Of a stretch of DNA of 55,319 nt, positions 26,131 through 36,300 are shown in pieces. The first letter of the stretch is position 1. Every line of letters starts with the position of its first letter. The stretch lies in NCBI GenBank assembly GCA_018669005.1, contig JABJAL010000076.1, positions 1-55,319 of the forward strand, in the 5' to 3' direction. A model generated the notes under the pieces. The model was not told the origin of the DNA and searched no databases. It saw only the letters and a list, made by a program, of their open reading frames with translations. Made by a program: the position numbers and the translations under genes. Source of the stretch: Nitrospinaceae bacterium (lineage in GTDB: Bacteria; UBA8248).

Positions 26131-27060
26131 ATGGCACGCCTTGTTAAAGCGCTTCCAGGCCCGGCTCGCACGAATGGTTTCGTGAATACGACTCCTGGGA
26201 TTTTTGCTGCAATCAATTTAAGCGGAGGCAAAGGAACCACACTTGCCGGAAGAGCCCTCGACAAAAGAGGTGGAGGGGGCGACACGAATTTCGGCGTCAT
26301 CTTGACCAAAGATAAACCTGTCATTATTGATAATGATATTCGGGTCAGAAAAGAGTTCACCTCCGGGCTGAAAAAGATTACCCGAAAGTCACCGGGACTC
26401 ATGCTCCATACCCACCACAATTTCGATCACACCTCGGATAACGCCTATTTTCATAAACAAGGAACCATATCCTTCGGAACCGATATTGTTCGCCGGGAGA
26501 TGGAGCGGGAATTCAACGCGGGCATCTGGGTCAGTCAGATGGCTGGCCGCCTTCTCAAGGTAGAGCATTTTGACGGCAAGATCGGAATCGAAACTCCGAG
26601 AGTCACCTTCGATGACGAGATAACCATCCGCTACGGTGGCCGTACGTTCCAGATGATCTCCATCGGACACTGCCACACGAAATCTGACACCGTAATCTGG
26701 ATGCCCGAGGAAAAGGTGCTGTTCGCAGGTGACGCCTTCACCTATCGCACCCAGCCGGTGGTTCGAATCGGAAACATATTAAATTGGATAGACACGCTCG
26801 ACCGGCTAAAAAAGTTTCCCGCGCGCCAAATTATTCCGGGGCACGGCCCGATTCCACCCAGGGGAAATAAATGCCTCGATGAATTTAAAATCTACCTCAC
26901 AAGGCTGCGAGATCGCACCGCGCGGGCACTCAAAAAAACTGGGACACCAGTAAAAGCCGCCAAACTTGTTCGGATGGATGAGTACAGGAACTGGTTCCGT
27001 GCACCACTCGTATATGTGAACGCCCTCAAGATGGCCAAAGAGCTGAAGGGGAAAATCTAA
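26131..27060 (+). CDS. Metallo-beta-lactamase-fold hydrolase with altered HxNxDH motif
   Basis: The ATG at 26131 follows TTGGAG; the longer frame from a TTG at 26116 lies over that ribosome site and was rejected. The 309-residue product has MBL landmarks H95-x-N97-x-D99-H100 (HTHHNFDHTS), His180 in GHCHTKSD, Asp201 in FAGDAF and His238 in IIPGHGP. The second His of the usual HxHxDH is Asn, leaving one metal site weakened. Members open lactones, hydrolyse thioesters or sulfates, or detoxify. It is the second enzyme of the locus; substrate unknown. Confidence 0.85.
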   Translation: MARLVKALPGPARTNGFVNTTPGIFAAINLSGGKGTTLAGRALDKRGGGGDTNFGVILTKDKPVIIDNDIRVRKEFTSGLKKITRKSPGLMLHTHHNFDHTSDNAYFHKQGTISFGTDIVRREMEREFNAGIWVSQMAGRLLKVEHFDGKIGIETPRVTFDDEITIRYGGRTFQMISIGHCHTKSDTVIWMPEEKVLFAGDAFTYRTQPVVRIGNILNWIDTLDRLKKFPARQIIPGHGPIPPRGNKCLDEFKIYLTRLRDRTARALKKTGTPVKAAKLVRMDEYRNWFRAPLVYVNALKMAKELKGKI

Positions 27061-27141
27061 CTGAGAGTGCAAAACATTTTCGATGCGCTTACCGATCGTG
27101 AATCAATCGGCTCTCATTCCGACTAATTTGTGTAGCAAGGG

Positions 27142-27170
27142 GGTCCGCTTTTCGGACAAAATATTTTTTT
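27142..27170 (+). terminator. Possible weak terminator after the hydrolase gene
   Basis: GTCCG (27143 on) and CGGAC form a short 5-bp hairpin followed by AAAATATTTTTTT. The stem is short, so it is only a weak candidate for termination before the transporter operon. Confidence 0.35.
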
Positions 27171-27176
27171 GATCTT

Positions 27177-27196
27177 GAATGTGCCAATGCACATTC
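27177..27196. promoter_or_regulatory. Perfect 20-bp palindrome upstream of tctC
   Basis: GAATGTGC (27177-27184) and GCACATTC (27189-27196) are separated by CAAT. The palindrome lies about 30 bases before the tctC ATG. It differs from the ACAGTTT-type operator at the GntR gene, so another regulator, or a leader RNA hairpin of 8 perfect pairs, is implied. Confidence 0.6.
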
Positions 27197-27225
27197 GGAA
27201 AATGTAACCTAACAGGAGGTTCTCC

Positions 27226-28203
27226 ATGAAAAAATTATTTGTGTATGGCGTAGGCGTGTTCTTCGTGTTCGCGCTCATGGGACACATGAACCCGGCTCAG
27301 GCCGCCTATCCGACAAAAGCAATTCAGTTCATCATTCCCTTTGGCGCAGGTGGTGGCGCTGATATCGAAGGGCGCTTGCTCTCGAAGGAGATGAGCAAAA
27401 TCCTCGGGGTGCCTGTCGTACCAATCAACAAGCCTGGCGCGGGTGGCGCGGTAACTTTCACCTATGTGAAGAACTCAAAGCCCGACGGACACACCATTGC
27501 ATGGACATCCACCTCGATCCTGACGACCACCAACATCGGGAACGTGCCCTTCAAGTGGAACGCTCTGGACCACATTGGCCGCGTGGAGATTCAGCCTCTG
27601 CCCTTCACGGTGAAGGCATCCTCTAAATGGAAGACATTCAAGGACTTCGTCACAGACTGCAAGAAAAATCCCAATACGCTAAAAGTAGCTCTTCCCAGCA
27701 TCGGATCGAGCACCCATGTTTCGGCCGCTACACTTCTGGGCCAGGCGGGATGCAAGGCGATCATTCTTCCCACGGGCATTAAGCGTCGCAACTCGTCTCT
27801 GCTGAGCGGCGAATCAGACGCGATGGACGCCCCGCTGACGGGAACCATCCGGCTAGCCAAGGCTGGGAAATTTCGCATTCTCGTCATCCCCGGCTCAAAA
27901 CGCAATTCTGTGATTCCCAATGTTCCGACGATGAAAGATCTTGGCTACAACTATCCGCCCGTCGATTTTTTCCGGGGCCTGGCTGTCGCCAAAGGAACGC
28001 CTCACCTGATTAAGGCAAAGATCGCTGATGCCATGATGCGCGCAGCGCGTTCAAACGCATTCACCAAATTCGCCAAGAAGAAAGGCTTCACCGTTGCCCC
28101 GCTGGGCCCGGTCGGCATGAAGGAATACCTGACCGCCCAAAACAAAGTCGTCGAGGCTTCGATGAGAAAACTGGGGCTTTATCAGTCCAAGCGTAAAAAA
28201 TAA
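27226..28203 (+). CDS. tctC: Tripartite tricarboxylate transporter (TTT) solute-binding protein, TctC/Bug family
   Basis: The 325-residue product has a signal peptide with cleavage after AQA (about residue 26). The Bug-family start AYPTKAIQFIIPFGAGGGADIEGR follows, then NKPGAGGAVTFTYV and PDGHTIAWTS, all typical. Bug proteins bind carboxylates through the first two beta-strand loops. It delivers substrate to TctA/TctB encoded next. GGAGGTT precedes the ATG. A hairpin between this gene and tctB may keep binding protein in excess. Confidence 0.95.
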   Translation: MKKLFVYGVGVFFVFALMGHMNPAQAAYPTKAIQFIIPFGAGGGADIEGRLLSKEMSKILGVPVVPINKPGAGGAVTFTYVKNSKPDGHTIAWTSTSILTTTNIGNVPFKWNALDHIGRVEIQPLPFTVKASSKWKTFKDFVTDCKKNPNTLKVALPSIGSSTHVSAATLLGQAGCKAIILPTGIKRRNSSLLSGESDAMDAPLTGTIRLAKAGKFRILVIPGSKRNSVIPNVPTMKDLGYNYPPVDFFRGLAVAKGTPHLIKAKIADAMMRAARSNAFTKFAKKKGFTVAPLGPVGMKEYLTAQNKVVEASMRKLGLYQSKRKK

Positions 28204-28225
28204 CAAGGAAAACCAAAGACATATC

Positions 28226-28263
28226 GGGCCGCCCCGGCAAGTGTCCGGGGTGGCCCTGTTTTT
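28226..28263 (+). terminator. Strong intercistronic terminator/attenuator between tctC and tctB
   Basis: GGGCCGCCCCGG (28226-28237) pairs with CCGGGGTGGCCC ending at 28256 (one mismatch), followed by TGTTTTTC. This is the shape of a rho-independent terminator. Because the genes plainly form one operon, it probably reduces rather than stops transcription into tctB/tctA. Confidence 0.8.
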
Positions 28264-28331
28264 CAATTAATAGCTTCGCTGAAACATTTTGAATAAATTA
28301 TTTATGGCGAAGTCGGTCGGCGGGGAAAAGT

Positions 28332-28787
28332 ATGCGCGCGAAAAATATCGGCGCCTCCATATTTATGATGGCCTTCGCGGTGCTGTACGGATACCTCACT
28401 ACCGGTCTCCCCGAGCGCACGCTTCCAAACACGCCGGGCCCGCCATTCATGCCCTGGATTTTGACAATCTGCTTGTTTGCCATATCGGCTATCTGGTTTT
28501 TTAATAGCCTAAAAATCAGCTCCGACTTAAAAGAGCTTGTCGAGAAAAAAGAACACCTGCTCTTTCCCGCAGCCGCGCTCGGCATGTTTTTATTTTTCCT
28601 GGTGGCGCTCCCATACCTCGGCTTTTTATTAGGCGGGATTCCTTTTTTTGCCGGGCTGATGCTGGCCTCGGGAGAGAGAAGACCTTTGTGGATTATTGTC
28701 TTTTCGATTGCGATACCTGTTTTCATTTTCTTTTTATTCCGTGAAGGATTCATGATAATCCTTCCCCCGGGCGAGTGGTTGGACTAA
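28332..28787 (+). CDS. tctB: TTT transporter small membrane subunit, TctB
   Basis: The 151-residue product has four predicted helices. It has a hydrophilic loop with SLKISSDLKELVEKKEH between helices 2 and 3 and a GFLLGGIPFFAGLMLA segment. TctB forms the accessory domain bound to TctA. The start MRAKNIGASIF is preceded by a G-rich region (GGGGAAAAGT). It precedes tctA by only 3 bases. Confidence 0.85.
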   Translation: MRAKNIGASIFMMAFAVLYGYLTTGLPERTLPNTPGPPFMPWILTICLFAISAIWFFNSLKISSDLKELVEKKEHLLFPAAALGMFLFFLVALPYLGFLLGGIPFFAGLMLASGERRPLWIIVFSIAIPVFIFFLFREGFMIILPPGEWLD

Positions 28788-28790
28788 ATT

Positions 28791-30290
28791 ATGAACGCTG
28801 ATATCTATCAAGGTTTCCTCCAGGCCATTCAGTTAACTAGTCTTCTGGGAACCGCTGTCGGTGCATTTCTTGGACTCACGGTCGGTATGATCCCCGGCAT
28901 GACAATCAGCGCTGGCATCATCATCGTGTTGCCGTTGACTTTCGTGCTACCCCCTGCCATCTCGATCTCCCTACTACTCGGTCTTTATTCCGGCGGCATG
29001 ATGGGCGGAAGTTTCTCGGCAATTCTTCTGAACATTCCGGGAACCCCTTCGGCCTCGGCCACTGCGATGGACGGCCACCCGATGGCAAGACGGGGCGAGG
29101 CGGGGCGCGCCCTGGGCGCCGCCATAATCGCGAGTTTCGTTGGTGGATTGTTCAGCTTCATCTGCCTTTATTTCATCGCTCCGAGCCTCGCTGAGCTGGC
29201 GCTGCAGTTTCGAGCACCGGATCTTTTTGGCCTCGTTTTTTTCGGGCTGACCGTCATATGCAGCTTCGCCGCCAAATCCATCGTCAAGGGACTTCTCTCG
29301 GGTCTGATCGGGCTCATCCTTGTTACCATCGGGCTGGACCCCATCATGGGAAACCCCCGTTTCACATTCGGGGACCCTGATTTGCTCTCGGGGATTCATT
29401 TTCTAACCGCCATGATCGGGCTCTTTGCCATTCCGCAGCTCGCAGACAATCTTCTCGACATCGTAAAAAGAGGGGCCTCGTTTCATGCCGAATCAAGTTT
29501 TGGCAGAGTGCTGCCCAGCCTTGCTGACCTGAAATTAATGCGCTTGCCAATTGCAATCGGGGCCTGCATAGGCACCTTTATTGGCATTCTCCCCGGCGCG
29601 GGTGGACCCATCGCCGCATTTATCAGCTATGACTACGCCAAGAAATCTTGCGAGAACGGTAGCGCATTCGGCAGCGGCACCATCGAGGGCGTTGCCGCGC
29701 CCGAGGCGGCCAACAACGCGGTAACCGGAGGCGCGCTTATCCCGATGATGACGCTTGGTATCCCCGGCGATCCGGTGACAGCGATTCTCATCGGTGCGCT
29801 CTTGGTCCACGGCCTCGCCCCGGGGCCCCTGCTTTTTATGGAGCAGGCCGATTTCGCCTACACCATAATCTTCTCGTTCTTTTGGGCGAACGTCTTCACT
29901 TTCATCATCGCCCTATCGAGCCTGCGCTTGCTGGTCAAGGTGCTCGAAACACCGAAATCTATACTGCTGCCAACGATAGCCCTCCTATGTGTTGTCGGAA
30001 GCTATGCGCTTCGTAATTCATTTTTCGATGTCTACGTCATGTTCTTTTTCGGCCTGTTGGGGCTCTCGATGAAGTGGCTCAAAATTCCGGTTGTGCCGCT
30101 GCTCCTTGCGCTTGTGCTGGGCAAACAGCTTGAGGAGCATTTAAGAGTTTCCCTGACCTCATCAAAGGGCGATGTGACGATTTTCTTCACTTCGCCTTTC
30201 AGTGTATTTTTCCTGTGTCTTTCGGTCCTATCGATTGCATGGCCGTTCATATCGGAATGGCGAAAACGAAAAGCCGCAGCCGCTTCATAA
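28791..30290 (+). CDS. tctA: TTT transporter large membrane subunit, TctA
   Basis: The 499-residue product has about twelve helices and both TctA repeats. Conserved parts are LGLTVGMIPGMTISAGIIIVLPLTF, GMMGGSFSAILLNIPGTPSASATA and, in the second half, GILPGAGGPIAAFISYDYAKK with GALIPMMTLGIPGDPVTAIL. TctA carries the substrate path using the sodium or proton gradient. The length and all signatures are normal. It starts three bases after tctB and is followed by the dehydrogenase gene. Confidence 0.97.
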   Translation: MNADIYQGFLQAIQLTSLLGTAVGAFLGLTVGMIPGMTISAGIIIVLPLTFVLPPAISISLLLGLYSGGMMGGSFSAILLNIPGTPSASATAMDGHPMARRGEAGRALGAAIIASFVGGLFSFICLYFIAPSLAELALQFRAPDLFGLVFFGLTVICSFAAKSIVKGLLSGLIGLILVTIGLDPIMGNPRFTFGDPDLLSGIHFLTAMIGLFAIPQLADNLLDIVKRGASFHAESSFGRVLPSLADLKLMRLPIAIGACIGTFIGILPGAGGPIAAFISYDYAKKSCENGSAFGSGTIEGVAAPEAANNAVTGGALIPMMTLGIPGDPVTAILIGALLVHGLAPGPLLFMEQADFAYTIIFSFFWANVFTFIIALSSLRLLVKVLETPKSILLPTIALLCVVGSYALRNSFFDVYVMFFFGLLGLSMKWLKIPVVPLLLALVLGKQLEEHLRVSLTSSKGDVTIFFTSPFSVFFLCLSVLSIAWPFISEWRKRKAAAAS

Positions 30291-30306
30291 TCAAGGAGAG
30301 AGTAAA

Positions 30307-31314
30307 TTGAGTTCAAACCCGGTTCGCGTTGCATCCCTCGGCATGGGGTGGTGGTCTGACGTTTTGGCCGACGCGATTCAAAAGTCGAATGAAATTGAAA
30401 TTGTCAGCTGCTTTACCCGCTCGAATGACAAAAAAGCGGCCTTCGCCGACAAGTACGGGTGCAAGCAGGCGGCGAGCTACGAGGAAATCCTGGCCGACCC
30501 GTCAATTGAAGGCGTTATCAACACCACACCGAACCACGTCCACGTCGAAACAACGCGGGAAGCCGCCGAGGCAGGCAAACATATATTTCTCGACAAACCT
30601 ATTGCCAACTCGATTGCCGACGGCAAAGAAATCGCCCGCATCCAAAAAGACTCGGGCGTCGTGATCGCCATTGGCTACCAGCGCCGCCGGGAAAATCAAT
30701 TTCAGTGGGTTAAAAAAGAAATCAACGAGGGCCGGTTCGGTAAACTCGTCCAGGCCGAGGCCAACATCAGCCGCGACCGGGAGGGGCAATTTGACCTCTC
30801 TTCCTGGCGCTATACAGCCGAAGGGATGCCGGGCGGCGTCATGCTTCAGATCGGGATTCACTATGTGGATGTTCTCGAATTTCTCATGGGCCCCGTCAAA
30901 GCCGTTTCCGCGCGAACGGCGCAGCTTGTTCTTCCGGGCGACAACCCCGATGTGGCGAATCTCCTGATGGAGCACGAAAACGGCGCACAGTCGATACTCT
31001 CGGCCAGCTACGCCTCGGCGTCCGAGTATTATCTGATGAACATCTACGGAAAAGAATCGACGGCCTACTTCGATCTGTTCGAGGGGCTTCGCTGCCTGCG
31101 GCGGGGAGAGAAAAAACCCGAAAAAGTCTCGTTCGAGAAAAATGACACCATCAGGGAAGAGCTTGAAGAGTTCGCGAGTTGTATTCGAAATGGCGGGGAG
31201 CCCGAGGTAGGCCCCATGCGCGCCACAGAATCGCTTGCGGTGATCATGGCGGGCATAAAGTCAGCCGCCGAGGGCCGCCGTGTCGAGATAGCCGAAATTA
31301 TGGACGCCAAATAG
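30307..31314 (+). CDS. Gfo/Idh/MocA family NAD(P)-dependent oxidoreductase
   Basis: The TTG at 30307 lies 6 bases after AAGGAGAG and yields 335 residues; the longer frame runs back into tctA. The Rossmann start is RVASLGMGWWSDVLADA. The family NTTPNHVHVE and HIFLDKPIANS (the EKP-type Lys) follow, then VIAIGYQRRREN and a C-terminal substrate domain including MLQIGIHYVDVLEFLMG with the usual Asp-His pair. These enzymes oxidise or reduce sugars, cyclitols and related hydroxy acids. It sits in the catabolic locus. Confidence 0.92.
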   Translation: MSSNPVRVASLGMGWWSDVLADAIQKSNEIEIVSCFTRSNDKKAAFADKYGCKQAASYEEILADPSIEGVINTTPNHVHVETTREAAEAGKHIFLDKPIANSIADGKEIARIQKDSGVVIAIGYQRRRENQFQWVKKEINEGRFGKLVQAEANISRDREGQFDLSSWRYTAEGMPGGVMLQIGIHYVDVLEFLMGPVKAVSARTAQLVLPGDNPDVANLLMEHENGAQSILSASYASASEYYLMNIYGKESTAYFDLFEGLRCLRRGEKKPEKVSFEKNDTIREELEEFASCIRNGGEPEVGPMRATESLAVIMAGIKSAAEGRRVEIAEIMDAK

Positions 31315-31330
31315 CCAGGAGATAAAACGA

Positions 31331-32134
31331 ATGCCCCGAATCAAGGCTGGAGAGATACACCTTAATTACACGGACACGGGCGAGGGAGAGCCGTTTCTTC
31401 TCATCCCGGGCTTAATGGGTCTCTTGAACGCCTGGGATTTCCAGGTCCCCCATTTTTCGAAAAACTATCGGTGCATCACCTTCGACCACCGGGGCACGGG
31501 CGAGAGCGATAAGCCTGAGAACGCCTACTCGACAGACTACATCGCAAGGGATGCAATTGCGCTTCTCGACACGCTGGGAATAGAAAAAGCCCACGTTGCT
31601 GGAACCTCCACCGGGGGCTGCGTCCTTCAAAATCTCGCGCTCGATTATCCGGATCGCCTCAAGTGTTGCATCTTCACGAACACCTGGACCAAGGCGGACC
31701 CCTACATGACTCGCCTTCAGACCTCGCGCAAGCAAATTGCCCAGGCCTACGGCACCGAGGAATATATTAAATTCAGCTCGCTGTGGACCTGCGGGGCGAC
31801 CCAGTTTCACAACATGTACGAAAACCTTTTGGAGCTCGAAGAGCGCCAAAAAGCGACCATCGCGCCCGTTGAGGTGCTCGTCGCCCGGATCGATATGACA
31901 CTCAACCACGACAGGAAAGATGAGCTAACGGAAATCAAAAAACCCTCGCTCATCATCGCCGCCAAGGACGACGCCCTCACCCCGCCCTATTTTGCGCAAG
32001 AGCTACAAGGATATATCGAGGGGTCAGAACTCGTCGTGCTAGAAGAGGGCGGCCACTACAGCTACCGTCGAAGCCATGAAGAGTGGAACGCGGCGGCCGA
32101 GGCGTTCCTCAACAAAAACAAAGGCAAGATTTAA
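31331..32134 (+). CDS. Alpha/beta hydrolase, catabolic locus
   Basis: The 267-residue product has Ser93 in GTSTGG, which departs from the usual GxSxGG only by the Thr positions. Its late acid region is AAKDDALTPPYFAQ and its base EGGHYSYRRS. FDHRGTGESDKPENAYS (residues 51-67) is very typical of the lactonase/haloperoxidase-like branch. It may open a lactone or cleave a C-C bond in the pathway fed by the TTT transporter. AGGAG lies before the ATG. Last gene of the locus on the plus strand. Confidence 0.88.
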   Translation: MPRIKAGEIHLNYTDTGEGEPFLLIPGLMGLLNAWDFQVPHFSKNYRCITFDHRGTGESDKPENAYSTDYIARDAIALLDTLGIEKAHVAGTSTGGCVLQNLALDYPDRLKCCIFTNTWTKADPYMTRLQTSRKQIAQAYGTEEYIKFSSLWTCGATQFHNMYENLLELEERQKATIAPVEVLVARIDMTLNHDRKDELTEIKKPSLIIAAKDDALTPPYFAQELQGYIEGSELVVLEEGGHYSYRRSHEEWNAAAEAFLNKNKGKI

Positions 32135-32170
32135 ACCCCCACCTGCCGGGAATTTTTGAAATCTCTCCCC

Positions 32171-32213
32171 AAAAAAACAAAAACCCCCGCGCCCAAATGA
32201 ATGAGCACGGGGG
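32171..32213 (-). terminator. Rho-independent terminator of the cyclase gene
   Basis: CGGGGG (32208-32213) and CCCCCG (32184-32189) form a stem. On the minus strand it is followed by TTTTTGTTTTTTT. It lies past the stop of the nucleotidyl cyclase gene and may also limit read-through from the plus-strand locus. Confidence 0.75.
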
Positions 32214-32253
32214 CAACGATCTACATTCTCTTACTTTTCTTTTTGTAATGTAT

Positions 32254-33291
32254 TTAGATATCAGTGCGATCCACGGCGCAGAGCTTCAGCGCCTCAGCCT
32301 TTCCGTGCAACGACACATCCCCTAGCTCAACAACGGTGTACTCCGGTCCGAGAGAGAGACGCTCTATGAGTTCCGCCGATACCAGCAGTTTTTGACCGAG
32401 CTGATTACAGAGCGCCTGGATTCGCGCCGTTGTGTTGAGCACATCCCCGTTGTAGACGATATCGCTCTTAAGCTCGCCGATTTGAGCCGTGATAACCTCT
32501 CCAGTGTGAACGCCAGCCTTGAACTCGGGCACGACTCCGTAGGTTTGAAGAAAATGATCCCGATGGGCGTGGATTTGTTCTTCAATGAGGAAGAACACCC
32601 GAATACAGTTCGCCTCCTCCAGTCCGTTCCCCACCTTCCAGGTCAAGACGACTTCGTCGCCCACGTATTGGAATATCTCCGCATCGGTTTCCAGAATCGG
32701 CTCGGACATCTCCGCGAAGTAACGATGAAGGAAGCCGAAGTAGTGTTCTGCTGCCATCTTGTCTGCCAGCGTAGTGGAACCCTTCAGGTCCAGGAACATG
32801 AAAATCCGGGACTCCCGCCGGGGGCGGTGGTAGCGTCCGGTTACGTACCCCAATAGCAGGCCAGGCCCAAGCAACCGGTCAAGATTAATGAAGAAGAGAA
32901 GAAAAGTAATCACAACGAGCCCTTCAACTATCCCAATGAGGGTCTCGCCTTGGAAGATGGCCTGGCCATATGCCTGCCAGGTGATCCCATCTACAAATAC
33001 GTCCAAGAGATTGAGAACGGCAAACGTCAGGTACATGACCCCAACAAGAATAAGTGCTTTTACCGCCAAATGAACAAGAAAAGGAAGGTCCTTCAGCCAA
33101 GACTTAAACAAGAAGAGCTCGGCCACACCAACCGCGAACCCTGCCCCAAAGCCCATGGCAAACGAGCCCGGTTCAAGACCGTATCCGTGAGCGAATCGAA
33201 GAACTACAGAGAATGGAATTGTAGCCAGGCCGAGCTTCGCCGACGTCAGCAGCCTTCGGCTTGTATAAGCATTCATCGCCAAGACATGCAT
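32254..33291 (-). CDS. Membrane-bound class III adenylate/guanylate cyclase
   Basis: The 345-residue product has about four membrane helices in the first 150 residues. A cytoplasmic class III cyclase domain follows (about 160-345). The metal aspartates are Asp168 (MFLDLKGSTTLADK) and Asp212 (QYVGDEVVLTW), and Asn286 and Arg290 (VLNTTARIQ) are the transition-state residues. The usual substrate Lys before the GD motif is Gln here (FQYVGD), which occurs in part of the family, so ATP versus GTP preference is open. HTGEV is also present. No sensor domain other than the membrane part. Isolated, with its own terminator. Confidence 0.9.
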   Translation of the reverse strand: MHVLAMNAYTSRRLLTSAKLGLATIPFSVVLRFAHGYGLEPGSFAMGFGAGFAVGVAELFLFKSWLKDLPFLVHLAVKALILVGVMYLTFAVLNLLDVFVDGITWQAYGQAIFQGETLIGIVEGLVVITFLLFFINLDRLLGPGLLLGYVTGRYHRPRRESRIFMFLDLKGSTTLADKMAAEHYFGFLHRYFAEMSEPILETDAEIFQYVGDEVVLTWKVGNGLEEANCIRVFFLIEEQIHAHRDHFLQTYGVVPEFKAGVHTGEVITAQIGELKSDIVYNGDVLNTTARIQALCNQLGQKLLVSAELIERLSLGPEYTVVELGDVSLHGKAEALKLCAVDRTDI

Positions 33292-33375
33292 TTATCTGAT
33301 CTCATATAACGTCCTGGTGGTTTAATATCCCGGTGAATCAGTGAATGTGAGAAAATCAGAGGGCTTCGCCGAGTT

Positions 33376-36300
33376 CTACGGGCGGTTCTCGGGGAAGGTC
33401 TGCCCGACCGATGCACCACTGGCGGCGCCGGTGCCCCAGGAAGCCTCGCCAGAATGTCCGTTTTCCCCGCCCCGCAGGCCGGTGTTGAATCTTGCGGGCA
33501 TGATCTTTTCCTGAAAATCTACCCACAACGAAAAAATCACGGGAATGAGAATCAGCGTGAAGATGGTGGAGGTGGCCAGCCCGCCGAGCACCGCCGCGCC
33601 CAGGCCGCGATAAAGCTCGCTTCCTGAGCCCGAGGAGACAACCAGCGGCAACATGCCGAGAACCGTGGTGGTCATCGTCATGAATATCGGGCGCATGCGA
33701 TCTCGGACGCTTTCAAGAATGGCCGTGCGCATCTCCATCCCCGAGCGGAAATGGTTGAGCGCCTGATGGACCAAAAGAATGGCGTTGTTCACGACAATGC
33801 CGGTGAGGATAATGAACCCGAGCATGACGAGCGTGTCCATCTTGATCGAGGGCTCGATGTAGTTCATTAAACTGACCGCAAGAACACCACCCGTTGAGGC
33901 GAGCGGGACCGAGAACATGATTATGAGGGGATAGCTCCAGGCCTCAAAAAGCGCGGCCATGAGCAGATAAGTAATAACGAGGGCGAGGAGGAAAGACCAT
34001 TTAAGCGCATTCCATGTGCGCTCAAGGTCTTTTGCCCGGCCGCCCACCTCGACAGAATAGCCAAGCGGCAGCTTGGCCCGGATGGGATCGATAACCTCAC
34101 GCCTCATGCGCTCAATAGCAATTTGAAGGGGTAGCTCATCCGCAAGGTTCACCGTGAGCGTCACAGAGCGATAGCGGTCGATGTGTTCGATTTTCGTCGG
34201 GCCCAGCGCTTGTCTGATCTCGGCGATTTCGCTTAGTTGAACGGACCTGCCGTCGGGGGTGTAGAGGGTGATCTGTGAGAGTTCCTGTGTTCGGGTGAAC
34301 CTCGTCTGGGAGCCCCTAAGCACGATATCGAGCTCTTTGCCCTGATCGCGGAAAAGCCCAGCCCGTGTTCCGTTCACCAATGTTTCGACGATGTCGCCCA
34401 ACTCTGTGACCGAGAGTCCTAAGTCTGCCGCTTTTTCGCGGTCCACGTGAATCTGAAGCTCGGGATTCCCTAAGTCAAAACTACTATTGGCAAATCGCAC
34501 ACCGGGAAGGCGGCGGGCCTTTTCGGCTACCTCACCGGCGATTCGCTGTATCTCCTCAAGGCTGTCGCCCGTGACATCCACGTTCAGGTTGATTCCTCCG
34601 ATGAAGCCCGAGCCCCGTCGCCGGAAAAGGGATACCTGCGTAACAAAAGCACGGATGCCGGGGATTCCCTGCACCAACCCGAATAATTTTTTGGTGAGCT
34701 TCCTCATGGAATCTTTGTCCGAGTACTCCGCCTTGGCGAGAAGGCCCATCAAAGGGTTCGTCGGGCGCACCACGGCGAAGAAGCGATCAAGCTCCTTGAC
34801 GCGAGTAAGGCGACCCTCAAGCTCGCTCATGATTTTGTCCATCTGATCGATGTTGAGCCCCGGGGGCGTCCTCAGGAAGACGAACATCAGGTTCCGGTTT
34901 CCCTTCGGCAGGTAGTCAATCGGCGGGAAAAAATACCAAGCCAGAAACACCGAAGTCACCGTAATCGAAACGGCGATGAGAACGCGGAACACCACCCCGC
35001 GCATCAAGGTTTCGATCAGCCGCACAAACCATTCCCTGAACCAACTCCCCAGGGCATACACACCCGTCAGAGAAATAAGACGCGACAACGGAGACTCCGT
35101 ATCGGTGCGGCGAAGCATGCGCGAGCTCAACATCGGCACCACCGTTACCGACACGATCAGGGACAGCCCCACCGCCACACTGATGGCGATGGCAATATCC
35201 CGGAAGAGCTGGCCCGATTCGTCCTCCACGAATATGACGGGCAAAAATACCGCCAGCGTCGTGAGCGTTGAGGCCAGCACCGCGCCCCACACCTCGACAC
35301 CGCCGTCCACCGCCGCCTGCCAGCGGTCCTTGCCCATCTCCCGGTGGCGGAAGATGTTCTCCAAAACAACAATGGAGTTGTCCACCACCATGCCGACCGC
35401 GAAGGCGAGCCCGGCCAGCGAGATGATGTTGATCGATCGGCCCAGCATAAAAATAAAAATAAAAGTCGATATCACAGCAACAGGTATCGCCACCGCGACC
35501 ACCACCACGCTCGACATGCTCCCGAGGAAAAGAAGCAGCACACCGATGGCCAGCGCCCCGCCGATGAAAATATTATTGACGACGAGACCGCGGGATTGAA
35601 GAATGTAATCCGTCTCGTCATAGACTTGGCGAAGCTTAATGTCCCGTCCCTGGTAGCTCCGGTTAATCTCCTTGATTGTTTCTTTCAGCTTCGTCATGAC
35701 CTCCAGCGTGTTGGCGCCCGTGCGGCGCCGGATGCTGAAGGCGATGGTGGGCTTGGCCGAAACGCGCACGCGCCGGGTCACGTCTTCATAATCGAATTCG
35801 ACCTTGGCGATATCGCGGAGATAAACCGCGCCGCCCGGCTGACGGGCGACAATAGTGTTGAGCAACTGCTCCAGCTGGGTGAAATTCCCCACCGTCCGGA
35901 CGACATAACGGCGCTTGCCCTCGTCGATTTTTCCACCCTTGGTGTTCTGGTTTTCCCTAATCAGCACCTCGCGCAGCGTCTTCACCGTGATGCCCCGCGC
36001 GTTCATGGCCTCGTAGTCCAGGGTGATGCGAACCTCGCGGTCCTCGCCGCCGAACATGAACACCGCCCCGACGCCCGGCACGCGCTCAAGTTTCGGGCGA
36101 ATCACATCGTCTCCGACGACACGAACCTCGTTGATGGGACGTTTCGTATCCACAACTATCCAGGCGATGGAATCCTCTGCATCGGAGTTCACTGCGCGGA
36201 TGGTCGAGCGGTCGGCGTCGTCCGGCAGGTTGCGCACCAACCCCATTTTTTCGGAAACATCGAGGCGGGCGATATCCTTATCTGTTCCCCAATCAAACTC

